Shown: positions 27,356 through 36,407 of the stretch, piece after piece | How the letters are laid out: every line of letters starts with the position of its first letter | How positions within the stretch are numbered: position 1 is the first letter of the stretch | Assembly (NCBI RefSeq): GCF_010726245.1 | Contig: NZ_AP022561.1 | Location: 3,844,001 to 3,908,000 of the forward strand | DNA from: Mycolicibacterium aichiense | Lineage (GTDB): Bacteria > Actinomycetota > Actinomycetes > Mycobacteriales > Mycobacteriaceae | Length of the DNA: 64,000 nucleotides | Reading direction: 5' to 3' | Position numbers and translations under genes: made by a program | Notes under the pieces: model-generated | What the model was told of the DNA's origin: nothing | Database searches by the model: none | Seen by the model: only the letters and a program-made list of their open reading frames with translations

Positions 27356-28518
27356 TGGACGCCCAGGAAATTCTTGATGTTGGAGCTACAGATCTTGGCC
27401 GCGTTCTCCGGGCCCACTGCCTCGACCACGGTCGCCAGCGACTTCTCCGAGTAACCGAAGGTCGATTCGTTGTGCGGGTAGTCCGACGACCACATCACGT
27501 TGTCCACGCCGATCTTGTCGATCAGCTCCAAGCCGAGCGGGTCCACCATGAACGAGGCGCACATGTGGTTGTCCCAGTAGTACCGAGGATCGTGGGACAA
27601 CTCGTGGTTGAACATGTGCCGGTAGGACGCGAGCATGTGCTGCGCATCCTGCAGTGCGGTGGGCACCCAGGCGATTCCGCCCTCGAACCAGCCGACCTTC
27701 AGCTTCGGGTGCCGGTCGAGGATTCCGGAGAAGACGTACTTGGCAAACTGTTCGCGGAACGAGTCGACATTGACCATCATTCCGACGACGACGCTGTTGT
27801 TCTCGCACGGCGTCTTCGGCGGCGTCTCTCCGATGTGGTGCGTGACGGGTACGCCGGAGTCTTCGATCTCGTCCCAGACCGCGTCCATCGACGCGGCGCC
27901 GTAGTCGTAGATGTTGCCGTCGTCATCCTTGCCCGGATTGAGCGGCAGCAGAAAAGTCTTGAGCCCGAGAGCTTTCAGCTCTGCGAGGTTCTGGCGGGTG
28001 CCCTTCGGGTCCCACCAGTTGATCAGGCCGACACCATAGAAATGCCCCTTGGACTGCTCTTGCAGTTCGGCCATCACCTCGTTGTAGACACGGAACACCC
28101 GCTCCCGCAACGCCTTATCCGGGTAGTGGAACAATGCGAGAACGGCGTTGGGGAATGCCAACTCCTTGTCGATACCGTCCTCAGCGAGTTCGCGGACGCG
28201 GGCAGCCATGTCGTTGGTCGACGCCCCGGCCAGATCGTCGTATTGCATGAGTACCCGGCCGAAGTCACCGCCGGTCCACGCCTTGCCCTTCATGCCGACC
28301 ATGTAGGCGCCGTCCTCATACCAGATCCGCGGGGCCTGACCTTTGAGGTCCTCGGGGAACTTCTCGTAAAAGATATCCTGGGCCACCGAGATGTGGTTGT
28401 CCGCCGAGAAAACCTCGGTGCCGGCGGGCAATCCGAAGTCACCTGTGGCGTGGCCCTGACGATTCTTGGGCGCGCCGAAACCTTCCGGCGGGTAGAGCGT
28501 GGCAGTCAACGTCGACAT
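27352..28518 (-). CDS. Amidohydrolase-superfamily protein
   Basis: A 388-residue amidohydrolase_2-type TIM barrel. Near the N-terminus it has SADNHISV in place of DxHxH, the same replacement as in the amidohydrolase at 19.2-20.4 kb. Further on are VTHHIGETPP, HPKLKVGWFEGGIAWVP and MWSSDYPHNEST, the last with the conserved Asp. It probably hydrolyses or decarboxylates a cyclic intermediate. The ATG at 28518 has a GGAG site eight bases upstream; an upstream GTG (28527) sits directly on that site and is less likely. It lies between the P450 and the M24 pair. Confidence 0.8.
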   Translation of the reverse strand: MSTLTATLYPPEGFGAPKNRQGHATGDFGLPAGTEVFSADNHISVAQDIFYEKFPEDLKGQAPRIWYEDGAYMVGMKGKAWTGGDFGRVLMQYDDLAGASTNDMAARVRELAEDGIDKELAFPNAVLALFHYPDKALRERVFRVYNEVMAELQEQSKGHFYGVGLINWWDPKGTRQNLAELKALGLKTFLLPLNPGKDDDGNIYDYGAASMDAVWDEIEDSGVPVTHHIGETPPKTPCENNSVVVGMMVNVDSFREQFAKYVFSGILDRHPKLKVGWFEGGIAWVPTALQDAQHMLASYRHMFNHELSHDPRYYWDNHMCASFMVDPLGLELIDKIGVDNVMWSSDYPHNESTFGYSEKSLATVVEAVGPENAAKICSSNIKNFLGVQ

Positions 28519-28555
28519 CGTGGACACTCCAATCGATTAGGGCTGAGGGGGCTTG

Positions 28556-29794
28556 TCACCAAGTAACGGGAAGCTCGTAAACGCCATAGGCAAGGCGGTC
28601 TTCCGCGAACGGCACCTCGTCGAACGGGATCGCCAGCTTCATCTCGGGGATCCGGCGCAACACGGTCGGAAACACGATCTGCATCTCGGCACGGGCCAGT
28701 TGCTGGCCGACGCACTGGTGCCGGCCGTAGCCGAAACCCAACTGCTGGCTGGCATCACGGGTCAGGTCGAGCGTGCCGGGATCGGGGTACATCGCGGGAT
28801 CCCAGTTCGCCGGGGCGAGATCGAGAATGACACCTTCATTGGCCTTGATGGTCTCGCCGCCGATCTCGATGTCCTCGAGGGCCACCCGGCGCTGACCGGT
28901 CTGAATGATCGACAGGAAGCGCATCAGTTCCTCTACCGCGTTCGCGACGAACTTCGGGTCGTCGGAATCACGCAGCAGCGCAGCCTGTTCCGGGTTCACC
29001 AGCAGGGCACACAGACCGAGCCCGATCATGTTGGCGGTGGTCTCGTGACCCGCGATCAGCAGGCCGGTACCCAGCTGGGCGGCCTCCTTCACACTGATCT
29101 CGCCCGCGGAGACCCGTTCGGCGAGATCGGAAATGGCGTCCTCAGCGGGCTCTTGCTGTTTTTTCTCCACCAGGTTGATCAGATACTGGTGCAGGCTCAT
29201 CGCACCCTTCTGCATGGCGTCGGCGGCGGCGTTGCGGGCCAACCCGGCGTTGGCGTGTTCCTGAAAGAACTCGTGGTCCTCGTAGGGCACGCCGAGCATG
29301 TCGCTGATCACCCGGGTCGGCACCGGCAAGGCGAGCTTCTTGATCATGTCGACGGGCTTGGGCCCGGCCAGGATGTCGTCGATGCACTCGTCGGTGACCT
29401 GCTGGATCACACTGCGCAGCGTCTCCACCCGCCGGAACGTGAACGGCTTGGACAACATCCGCCGGAAGCGCGTGTGTTCCTCGGCGTCGGAGGTGAAGAC
29501 CGAACGAGGCCGCTTGTTCACGGTAGCGAGCATGTGCGCGTTCCAGTGCGGGAAGCCATCGATCCGGTCGTCGACACTGATCCGTGGGTCCGCGAACAGC
29601 GTGCGGACCGCCTCATATCCGGTGACCAGCCACGGCGTGCTGCCGTCCCAGATCCGCACCCGCGACAGGGGTTTGGTCTCGTTCATCTTGAGCATCGGGG
29701 ATGGCGGCGCGAACGGGCATCCGGCCTCGCGCTCCATCGGGTACTCAGGGGCGGTTGCCGCGTCGGTCGCCTCAGACGTCAATGTGTCCGACAT
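28556..29794 (-). CDS. Cytochrome P450
   Basis: A 412-residue soluble bacterial P450. The I-helix oxygen-activation motif is LLIAGHETTANM, the K-helix is NAVEELMRFL, and the heme-binding loop is FGYGRHQCVGQQLARAE with the axial cysteine. The N-terminus has no membrane anchor. It is separated by three bases from the 3Fe-4S ferredoxin gene that precedes it, so its electron donor is encoded next to it, which is typical of mycobacterial catabolic P450 systems. It hydroxylates an unknown substrate, probably the first step of the operon's pathway. Confidence 0.92.
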   Translation of the reverse strand: MSDTLTSEATDAATAPEYPMEREAGCPFAPPSPMLKMNETKPLSRVRIWDGSTPWLVTGYEAVRTLFADPRISVDDRIDGFPHWNAHMLATVNKRPRSVFTSDAEEHTRFRRMLSKPFTFRRVETLRSVIQQVTDECIDDILAGPKPVDMIKKLALPVPTRVISDMLGVPYEDHEFFQEHANAGLARNAAADAMQKGAMSLHQYLINLVEKKQQEPAEDAISDLAERVSAGEISVKEAAQLGTGLLIAGHETTANMIGLGLCALLVNPEQAALLRDSDDPKFVANAVEELMRFLSIIQTGQRRVALEDIEIGGETIKANEGVILDLAPANWDPAMYPDPGTLDLTRDASQQLGFGYGRHQCVGQQLARAEMQIVFPTVLRRIPEMKLAIPFDEVPFAEDRLAYGVYELPVTW

Positions 29795-29797
29795 GCC

Positions 29798-29992
29798 TCA
29801 CTCCTCGACGTAGATGGCCTGCGCGGGACAAGCCGCGGCCGCCCGGCGCGCGTTGTCCTGCTGATCTGCAGGCGGGTTGGTTTCGAGCAGCACAACGACA
29901 CCGTCGGAGTCACGCTGATCGAAGACCTCGGCCGCGTTGAGCACGCATTGACCGGAGGAAACGCACTTGTTCTGGTCGACGGTGACGTTCAT
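29798..29992 (-). CDS. [3Fe-4S] ferredoxin, P450 partner
   Basis: A 64-residue ferredoxin with three cysteines, C10, C16 and C55 (NKCVSSGQC, then ACPAQAI). That is the pattern of 3Fe-4S ferredoxins paired with actinobacterial P450s, where the usual second cysteine position is filled by a residue such as Ser. It feeds electrons to the adjacent P450 and needs a ferredoxin reductase from elsewhere. Its ATG follows the TetR stop by seven bases. Confidence 0.9.
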   Translation of the reverse strand: MNVTVDQNKCVSSGQCVLNAAEVFDQRDSDGVVVLLETNPPADQQDNARRAAAACPAQAIYVEE

Positions 29993-29999
29993 CGTGGTA

Positions 30000-30668
30000 C
30001 TAGCCTTGTCGTGTCACAGGAGCCAGCCACAGTCCGACGATCGCATCGACGAGTCCGGAAGCGGCTGTGCGCCAATTGGTCAGAGGCAGTGGCGAATCCT
30101 CGGCAAGAGCCCGCTCGTATTCCGCGCAGGTGTGCATCAACAGGTTGCGCGCCATGATGTTGCGTTCCATCCGCACATGGCCCGGCACCTCCGGCAGGCA
30201 CCGGTTGATGCCCTCCACCACCGTGATCAGAGCGGGCAATGCCAGCGCGTCACGGGTGACGGTCTTCTGGTAGGCCGGGTCGGCCATCACCTGCGCGGCG
30301 AACCGGGCATACCAGGTGGGGTTGCCCAACTCGGTCAGGTGATCGGTCAACGGCAGCACCAGGCATTCGACCCAGTCGCGCAGGCCGATTCCGGTGCCGG
30401 GCATCGCGGCGATCCGCTCTTCACGCAGCTTCTCCACCGGAACGGCGTGCTTGTGTTCGATCGCGCGGACCAGGTCGGTCTTGGTACCGAAGTGGTAGCC
30501 GACGGCCGCATTGTTGCCCTGCCCGGCGGCCTCGCTGACCTGACGGTTGGAGACCGCGAAGACGCCGTGCTCGGCGAAGAGCCGCTCGGCGGCGGTGAGG
30601 ATCGCTTCACGGGTGAGGCTTGCCCGATCGGTGCGGGTGCCCCCCGAAGAGGTGGTGGCGGTGGTCAT
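30000..30668 (-). CDS. TetR-family transcriptional regulator of the P450 operon
   Basis: A 222-residue regulator. Its helix-turn-helix (ILTAAERLFAEHGVFAVSNRQVSEAAGQGNNAAVGYHFGTKTDLV, about 20-64) is of the group whose recognition helix contains NNAAVGYHF. The ligand-binding half is longer than average. It is the first gene of the minus-strand operon that runs through ferredoxin, P450, amidohydrolase, two M24 proteins, hydratase and CoA-transferase. A 22-bp near-perfect palindrome lies 28 bases upstream, and a second copy precedes the neighbouring SDR, so autoregulation plus control of the SDR is likely. Confidence 0.87.
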   Translation of the reverse strand: MTTATTSSGGTRTDRASLTREAILTAAERLFAEHGVFAVSNRQVSEAAGQGNNAAVGYHFGTKTDLVRAIEHKHAVPVEKLREERIAAMPGTGIGLRDWVECLVLPLTDHLTELGNPTWYARFAAQVMADPAYQKTVTRDALALPALITVVEGINRCLPEVPGHVRMERNIMARNLLMHTCAEYERALAEDSPLPLTNWRTAASGLVDAIVGLWLAPVTRQG

Positions 30669-30696
30669 CGCACGTCAGTCAACGCCGTGATCGTGA

Positions 30697-30718
30697 TTAA
30701 GTCAAGCGATTGATTTAA
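30697..30718. promoter_or_regulatory. TetR operator candidate, copy 1
   Basis: A 22-base palindrome made of TTAAnTCAA, a four-base centre nCGn, and TTGAnTTAA, with 18 of 22 positions self-complementary. It covers the stop codon of the SDR gene and lies 28 bases upstream of tetR. A second copy is at 31599-31620. Two copies flanking the SDR and next to a TetR gene make a strong operator candidate. Confidence 0.7.
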
Positions 30719-31530
30719 GAATCTGCCGGCTTTTTCTTCTTCGGCACCGGCTTGCCCGCCGCGGTTCCCCCGTCGACCGGCAAAACGGTGCCGGTGACGT
30801 ACCGCGAGCGGTCGCCTGCGAAGTACAGGATCGCTTCGGCCACGTCCTCGGCAGTTCCCTCCCGCTCCAGTGGCCGGTCGGCGCGCATGGTGGCGCGAAT
30901 GCCCGCTTCGAACTTCGCCACCTGCTCGGGATCCATGCCGTGCGCGGACTTCGACACAATGGCCGTCCGAATGTGGCCGGGCGCAAGGCAGTTCACCCGG
31001 ATCTCGTAGTTGGCCAATTCGATCGCGGCACACTTGGTGAAATGGATGACCGCGGCCTTCGACGCGCGATAGGTCATCACACCCCCGCCGGCCTGGATTC
31101 CGCCGATCGAGGTCAGGTTGATGATGGAGCCGCCACGCTCGGTCATCCGCCGGGCAGCATCCCGGGTCCCGGCCATCACGGCTTTGAGGTTGACCGCCAT
31201 CACCCGTTCGAAGTCGTCGAGGTGATCGTCGAGAAAACTCCGGTGCATCTTTCCGGAGATCCCGGCGTTGTTCACCATCACGTCGAGGCCGCCGAACTCC
31301 TCGGCCGCAGTGTCGATCAGGCGGGTGAGCTGCTCGGTGTCGGCCACATCGGTCGGCAGGAACAGCGCTTTGGCGCCGTGCGCGTCGGCCAGGGCGCGCC
31401 CCTGTTCGGCGTCGATGTCGCCGAACGCGACGGCGGCACCCTCGGCCAGAAATCGCTCGACAATGGCAGCCCCGAGGCCCGACGCACCGCCGGTGACCAC
31501 CGCGATCTTGCCTGCCAATTCGTTGCCCAT
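30715..31530 (-). CDS. Short-chain dehydrogenase/reductase with Lys-rich tail
   Basis: A 271-residue SDR with TGGASGLGAA for the nucleotide, NNAGIS, the catalytic YRASK segment and a C-terminal VDGGTAAGKP. The last eleven residues (VPKKKKPADS) form a basic tail like that of the nearby enoyl-CoA hydratase. I take the ATG at 31530. It likely oxidises the alcohol made by the P450, since both promoters carry copies of the same 22-bp palindrome. Forty-six bases separate it from tetR, which has its own operator. Confidence 0.82.
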   Translation of the reverse strand: MGNELAGKIAVVTGGASGLGAAIVERFLAEGAAVAFGDIDAEQGRALADAHGAKALFLPTDVADTEQLTRLIDTAAEEFGGLDVMVNNAGISGKMHRSFLDDHLDDFERVMAVNLKAVMAGTRDAARRMTERGGSIINLTSIGGIQAGGGVMTYRASKAAVIHFTKCAAIELANYEIRVNCLAPGHIRTAIVSKSAHGMDPEQVAKFEAGIRATMRADRPLEREGTAEDVAEAILYFAGDRSRYVTGTVLPVDGGTAAGKPVPKKKKPADS

Positions 31531-31598
31531 GACAGCCCAATCCCTCTCGTCGGCACGCCGATCCGGTGCGCGTACGCAGTCAACTCGCAGCCCGCGAG

Positions 31599-31620
31599 GT
31601 AAGTCAAGCGTGTGATTTAA
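31599..31620. promoter_or_regulatory. TetR operator candidate, copy 2
   Basis: This 22-mer matches the palindrome at 30697-30718 in 19 of 22 positions, including TCAAGCG and TGATTTAA. It lies about 70 bases upstream of the SDR start, in the 176-base gap shared with the divergent LysR gene. Confidence 0.65.
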
Positions 31621-31706
31621 ATACGTCAATCTCGCCGAGATCGACGCACACTGGAAGCTCACGATGAGTCTCGAGCCTGGAGGGCACCACGAAAGCCGAT
31701 GTCACG

Positions 31707-32612
31707 TTGCGCCAGTTGCGGTACTTCGCGGTCCTCGGCACCGAGCTGAACTATCGGCGCGCCGCCGACAAGTTGTTCATCACCCAGCCGGCGTTGTCGA
31801 CGGCGATCAAACAACTCGAGCTCCAGTTCGGTGTCGCGTTGTTCACCCGCAACACCCGCGAGGTCGCGTTGACGGATTTGGGCGCAGCGTGGCTCCCCCA
31901 GGTGCAGCAGGCGCTCAGCGGTGTTGACGCCGTCGTCGCCAACCTGGTGACGATGTCGGGGACACAGCAGGGCGTGTTGCGACTCGGCTACCTGATCGGT
32001 ACCGGAGCAGATCTGTTGTTTCGCATCGTTCGGCATTTCGAGGCGGCCCACCCGGGCGTGGTCGTCGAACCCAGCGAGTACGACTTCGCCGACCCCACCG
32101 CTGGTCTCGGTGACGGAAGCACAGAGGTCGCGCTGATCCGGCCACCGGTGGATCTGCCCGATCACCGGATGCTTCTTCTGGACGCCGAGAGCTGGGTGGC
32201 GTGCCTGCCAAGGGATCACCGGCTGGCCACCCGCACCGAGGTCGACATCACCGACCTGCTCGACGAACCGATCGTGTGCGCACCGATGACCGCCGGCGTC
32301 TGGCGTGACTACTGGCTGGCGATGGACGCACGTGGCAACCGCCCGCCGTCGATCGCCGGCATCGCCGCGACATACGAAGCCGAGACCACGATGATCGCCC
32401 GCGGCCTCGGGATCAGCTTCACGACATCGTCAGTGGCGCATTTCTACGACCGCCCCGGAATTGTTTACGTGCCGATCACCGGGCGCCCGCCCAGCTACAC
32501 CGCGCTGGCGTGGCACCCCGCGCGGCTGTCTCCGCAGGCAGCGGCGCTGGTCTCGCACGTTCAGGAGCACTGGAACTTCGGCGAAGAACCCGTTGATAAA
32601 CCACGCTTATAA
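31707..32612 (+). CDS. LysR-family transcriptional regulator
   Basis: A regulator of about 301 residues. The winged helix-turn-helix is at the N-terminus (LRYFAVLGTELNYRRAADKLFITQPALSTAIKQLE), followed by a substrate-binding domain starting near residue 90 (GVLRLGYLIGTG). The start is uncertain: the frame has no ATG or GTG, and the TTG at 31707 is the best candidate; a typical LysR N-terminus would begin two codons earlier. It points toward the permease-transaminase-racemase operon 90 bases downstream and is the likely activator of that module. Confidence 0.85.
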   Translation: MRQLRYFAVLGTELNYRRAADKLFITQPALSTAIKQLELQFGVALFTRNTREVALTDLGAAWLPQVQQALSGVDAVVANLVTMSGTQQGVLRLGYLIGTGADLLFRIVRHFEAAHPGVVVEPSEYDFADPTAGLGDGSTEVALIRPPVDLPDHRMLLLDAESWVACLPRDHRLATRTEVDITDLLDEPIVCAPMTAGVWRDYWLAMDARGNRPPSIAGIAATYEAETTMIARGLGISFTTSSVAHFYDRPGIVYVPITGRPPSYTALAWHPARLSPQAAALVSHVQEHWNFGEEPVDKPRL

Positions 32613-32701
32613 GTCCATTGAAATGTGGAACTTCCGAAACCGTTCACGGCGGGTTTTCCTGGCTTCAGTTGTTCTATGAGCCGCCCTGACCTGGAGTGAC
32701 C

Positions 32702-34222
32702 ATGACCGATGCGCTGACCCCCTCCACTCATTCACCGCTACCACCCCCAGCCCGACCGGGCGAAAGCGAAGACGCCCGGCTCGCCGAGTTCGGCTACCAG
32801 CAGCGACTTGACCGGTCGGTGGGCTCCCTTGCGTCGTTCGCCATCGGATTCGCCACCATCAGTGCCACCACCGCGGTCTTCACCGGATTCGGCGCCGGAT
32901 ACTTCACGGCCGGAGGGCCCTTCGTCTGGACTCTGCTGTTGGCCGGCATGGTGTTCGCCCTATGGGCGTTCATCGCCGCGGACCTCACCGCGAAGATCCC
33001 GCTCGCCGGTTACGCCTACCAGTGGACCAGCCGGATCAACGGGCCCAGTCTCGGCTGGTTCACCGGGTTCGTCGCTCTGCTCGGCTGGATCAGTGGCATG
33101 ACGGGCGTCGGCTTCATCCTGTCGGGCTACCTCGGCGGCCTGTTCGGCTGGAACATGACCCAGAGCGAACAGATCGTGGTGGCCATCGGCGTGGTGTTCC
33201 TCTGCGTGCTCATAAACATCTATGGCGTGCGCTTCGCCACCATGGTCAACAACATCGGTGTGAGCCTGGAGCTCATCGTCACCGTCGGCGCGACACTGTT
33301 GGTGGCGATCATCGCGTTCTCCGCCCCCGACCACCACCAACCCATCTCGGTACTGTTCACCGGCGGTGAGTCTGGCGACAAGGACTCCTACGTAGTGGCC
33401 TGGCTGGCCGCCGCACTCGGCCCGTTCTTCGGCCTGATCGGCGTGGAGTCCGGTGCCGACGTCGCCGAGGAAACCAAGAACGCCCGCCACGTGGTCCCAC
33501 GCACCATGTTCTACGCACTGGTCACCTCGATCGTGATCGAGCTGCTGATGTACGTCGTCTACGTCCTGGCGATCCGCGACGAGGCGGCCGTCGAAGCCAA
33601 CTCGGCGGCGCCGATCGAGGAGATCATCAACCAGCAGGCCGGCCCCGTTGTCACCAAAATCGTTGTGGCAGTGGCACTGACCAACATCCTGGCGTGTCTG
33701 CTGTCCAACATTCTGGTGGCCACCCGGTTGACGTACTCGATGGCACGCGACAACATGCTGCCGGCCTCCCACCTGTGGCGTCACGTCTCAGCCAAGAGCA
33801 AGACCCCCACGTACGCGGTCATCGGTCTCGGATGCCTGTCCACAGTGTTGCTGCTGTCCGCTTTGGTCAACGAGAAGGCGTTCAACTACATCCTCGGTAT
33901 CGCCTCACTGTTGTTCTTCTCGGTCTACATCCTGCAGACGATCGGCCTGCTGATTGGCGTGCGCAAGGGCACCATCCCGCAGGGCGAACCGGGCACCTTC
34001 GATCTGGGCCGTTTCCGCGTACCGGTCTACGTCACCGCGCTGATCGTGTTCCTCAGCGTCGCAGTGGCGTTGATATTCCTGCCGCAGTTCGCCGGCAATG
34101 GCTGGGTGTTCCTCGGCATCGTCGCTGTCGGTGCCCTGTGGTGGGGCACCGGACTTCGCGGCCGGCTCAGCCGCGGCGACGCCGGATCGGACTTCGCCCG
34201 CACCCACCTCGTCAACGACTAA
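32702..34222 (+). CDS. APC-superfamily amino acid/amine permease
   Basis: A 506-residue permease with about twelve membrane segments. The first is preceded by FGYQQRLDRSVGSLASFAIGFATIS, an amino acid-polyamine-organocation family opening. A long EETKNARHVVPRTM segment in the middle is the family's cytoplasmic signature. The ATG at 32702 has a GGAG site six bases upstream. It begins the module with the amine transaminase (21 bases later) and alanine racemase. The substrate is therefore likely to be an amine or amino acid, probably the one that the transaminase consumes. Confidence 0.85.
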   Translation: MTDALTPSTHSPLPPPARPGESEDARLAEFGYQQRLDRSVGSLASFAIGFATISATTAVFTGFGAGYFTAGGPFVWTLLLAGMVFALWAFIAADLTAKIPLAGYAYQWTSRINGPSLGWFTGFVALLGWISGMTGVGFILSGYLGGLFGWNMTQSEQIVVAIGVVFLCVLINIYGVRFATMVNNIGVSLELIVTVGATLLVAIIAFSAPDHHQPISVLFTGGESGDKDSYVVAWLAAALGPFFGLIGVESGADVAEETKNARHVVPRTMFYALVTSIVIELLMYVVYVLAIRDEAAVEANSAAPIEEIINQQAGPVVTKIVVAVALTNILACLLSNILVATRLTYSMARDNMLPASHLWRHVSAKSKTPTYAVIGLGCLSTVLLLSALVNEKAFNYILGIASLLFFSVYILQTIGLLIGVRKGTIPQGEPGTFDLGRFRVPVYVTALIVFLSVAVALIFLPQFAGNGWVFLGIVAVGALWWGTGLRGRLSRGDAGSDFARTHLVND

Positions 34223-34243
34223 CTCCGAAAAGGAAGCACCCAC

Positions 34244-35263
34244 ATGACGATTCACACCGATTTCGCCACCAGCAATCTGGTCAGCGTCGAGCCTGGCGCC
34301 ATCCGCGAGGACACCCCGCCCGGGTCGGTGATCCAATACAGCGACTACGAGTTGGACTACTCCACCGAATTCGCGGGCGGCGCCGCCTGGATCGAAGGTG
34401 AGTACGTGCCGGCCTCCGAGGCGCGGATCTCCATCTTCGACACCGGTTTCGGGCACTCCGACCTGACCTACACCGTCGCGCATGTCTGGCATGGCAACAT
34501 CTTCCGGCTCGGCGATCACCTGGACCGGCTGCTCGACGGCGCTCGCAAGCTGCGACTGGACGCCGGGATGACCAAGGAGGAGCTGGCCGACATCACCAAG
34601 CGCTGCGTCGCGCTGTCGGGACTTCGAGAGTCGTTCGTCAACCTGACCGTCACCCGTGGTTACGGAAAACGCAAGGGCGAGAAGGACTTGTCCAAGCTCA
34701 ACCACCAGGTCTACATCTACGCGATCCCCTACCTGTGGGCATTTCCGCCCGAGGAACAGATCTTCGGGACAACCGCCGTCGTGCCGCGGCACGTCCGGCG
34801 GGCGGGACGCAACACCGTCGACCCGACGATCAAGAACTATCAGTGGGGCGATCTCACCGCGGCCAGCTTCGAGGCCAAGGACCGCGGGGCCCGCACCGCC
34901 ATCCTGCTCGACGCCGACAACTGCGTGGCCGAAGGACCTGGCTTCAACGTCGTGATCGTGAAGGATGGGAAGCTGTTCTCCCCGTCGCGCAACGCGCTGC
35001 CCGGGATCACCCGCAAGACGGTCTTCGAGATCGCCGACGGCATGGGCATCGAAGCGACCTTGTGCGACGTGACCAGCCGCGAACTCTACGATGCCGACGA
35101 GTTGATGGCGGTGACCACGGCGGGCGGCGTGACGCCGATCGTCTCACTGGACGGCGACGCATTCGGTGACGGCCGACCAGGCCCATTGACGGTGGCGATC
35201 CGGGATCGCTTCTGGGCGTTGATGGACGAGCCGTCGCCCCTCATCGAAGCCATCGACTACTGA
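34244..35263 (+). CDS. Class IV PLP aminotransferase, likely (R)-selective amine transaminase
   Basis: A 339-residue fold type IV PLP enzyme. Blocks such as YSDYELD, GGAAWIEGEYVPASEARISIFD, YTVAHVWHGN and KNYQWGDL with Schiff-base Lys197, then PGITRKTVFEIA and TTAGGV, closely resemble the (R)-selective amine:pyruvate transaminases (Arthrobacter ATA-117 type), much more than branched-chain or D-amino-acid transaminases. This match is from memory and should be tested by alignment. Such enzymes convert (R)-amines and pyruvate to ketones and D-alanine. The gene is followed one base later by alanine racemase and preceded by an APC permease. An AAAAGGAAG site precedes the ATG. Confidence 0.82.
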   Translation: MTIHTDFATSNLVSVEPGAIREDTPPGSVIQYSDYELDYSTEFAGGAAWIEGEYVPASEARISIFDTGFGHSDLTYTVAHVWHGNIFRLGDHLDRLLDGARKLRLDAGMTKEELADITKRCVALSGLRESFVNLTVTRGYGKRKGEKDLSKLNHQVYIYAIPYLWAFPPEEQIFGTTAVVPRHVRRAGRNTVDPTIKNYQWGDLTAASFEAKDRGARTAILLDADNCVAEGPGFNVVIVKDGKLFSPSRNALPGITRKTVFEIADGMGIEATLCDVTSRELYDADELMAVTTAGGVTPIVSLDGDAFGDGRPGPLTVAIRDRFWALMDEPSPLIEAIDY

Positions 35264-35264
35264 C

Positions 35265-36407
35265 ATGGCGGCCGTCGAGGCCGTCGTCGACCTGGGCGCG
35301 ATCGCCCACAACGTGGGCGTGGTGGGTGACCGGGCGCGCTCGGGCGTGATGGCCGTTGTCAAGGCCGACGGCTACGGCCACGGCGCCACCCAGGTCGCGC
35401 GCGCCGCGCTGGCGGCCGGTGCGGCCGAGATCGGCGTCGCCACGGTCGACGAGGCCCTGGTACTGCGCCGCGACGGGGTGTCCGCTCCGATCGTTGCCTG
35501 GCTCCACACGCCCACAACCGATTTCGCTGCCGCGGTTGCCGCGGACGTGGAAGTGGTGGTGTCCTCGGTCCGTCAGTTGTCGGCTGTGGCGGCGGCAGCC
35601 GAATCCGTGGGCACCGCCGCGACGATCGGGGTGAAGGTCGACACCGGTCTCGGACGCGGCGGCGCCGGGCTACCCGAGTGGCCGCAGCTGTGCGGCGGCG
35701 TCGCCACATGTGTGGCATCCGGTTCGGTGGTGATGCGGACCGCGATGACACACCTTGCCAGAGGTGATGAACCAGATCATCCGCTGAATACTCGGCAGGC
35801 GGCACATCTGGATGACTGCGTGTCAGATCTGCGCCGGGCCGGCACACCCGCACAGGTGGTGCACGTGTCGAATTCAGCTGCGGCACTGACTCGCCCGGAT
35901 CTGTCGCGCGATCTGGTTCGCGCCGGAATCGCCATCTACGGGCGCACCCCCCTGCCACAGCTCGGCGATTTCGGTCTCGAACCGGCGATGACGCTGACGG
36001 CCGAGATCGCGCTCGTCAAGAAGATCTCGGCAGGACAGGGAGTTTCGTACAACCACATGTGGATTGCGCCGCGCGACACCACGATCGCGGTCGTCGCCTG
36101 TGGGTATGCCGATGGCATCCCTCGGGTGCTGTCGGACGGGTTCGCAGTGATGATCGGCGGGCGACGATTCCCCAGTGCGGGACGAGTCTGTATGGACCAG
36201 TTCGTCGTCGACCTCGGGCCCGGCGCAACCGGCGTGACCGAGGGTGACCGGGCGGTGCTGTTCGGTTCTGGAATCACCGGCGAGCAGACCGCCGCGGACT
36301 GGGCACGCGCCGCGGGCACGATCGACTACGAGATCCTCTCGGGGGTGCGTGGGCGCACCGTGCGGCGCTATCTGTCTCGGCCCAGCGTCAGCAGGCAGGC
36401 ATCCTGA
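35265..36407 (+). CDS. alr: Alanine racemase
   Basis: A 380-residue PLP alanine racemase. The PLP lysine is K33 in [10 protein letters not shown], the second catalytic residue Tyr lies in GVSYNHMW, and CGYADGIPR and VCMDQFVVD follow; all are standard. The ATG is one base after the transaminase stop. A dedicated copy here, apart from the housekeeping cell-wall racemase, suggests it converts D-alanine released by the transaminase to L-alanine for reuse as pyruvate. The coding region overlaps the end of the convergent xylulokinase gene by 40 bases. Confidence 0.9.
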   Translation: MAAVEAVVDLGAIAHNVGVVGDRARSGVMAVVKADGYGHGATQVARAALAAGAAEIGVATVDEALVLRRDGVSAPIVAWLHTPTTDFAAAVAADVEVVVSSVRQLSAVAAAAESVGTAATIGVKVDTGLGRGGAGLPEWPQLCGGVATCVASGSVVMRTAMTHLARGDEPDHPLNTRQAAHLDDCVSDLRRAGTPAQVVHVSNSAAALTRPDLSRDLVRAGIAIYGRTPLPQLGDFGLEPAMTLTAEIALVKKISAGQGVSYNHMWIAPRDTTIAVVACGYADGIPRVLSDGFAVMIGGRRFPSAGRVCMDQFVVDLGPGATGVTEGDRAVLFGSGITGEQTAADWARAAGTIDYEILSGVRGRTVRRYLSRPSVSRQAS

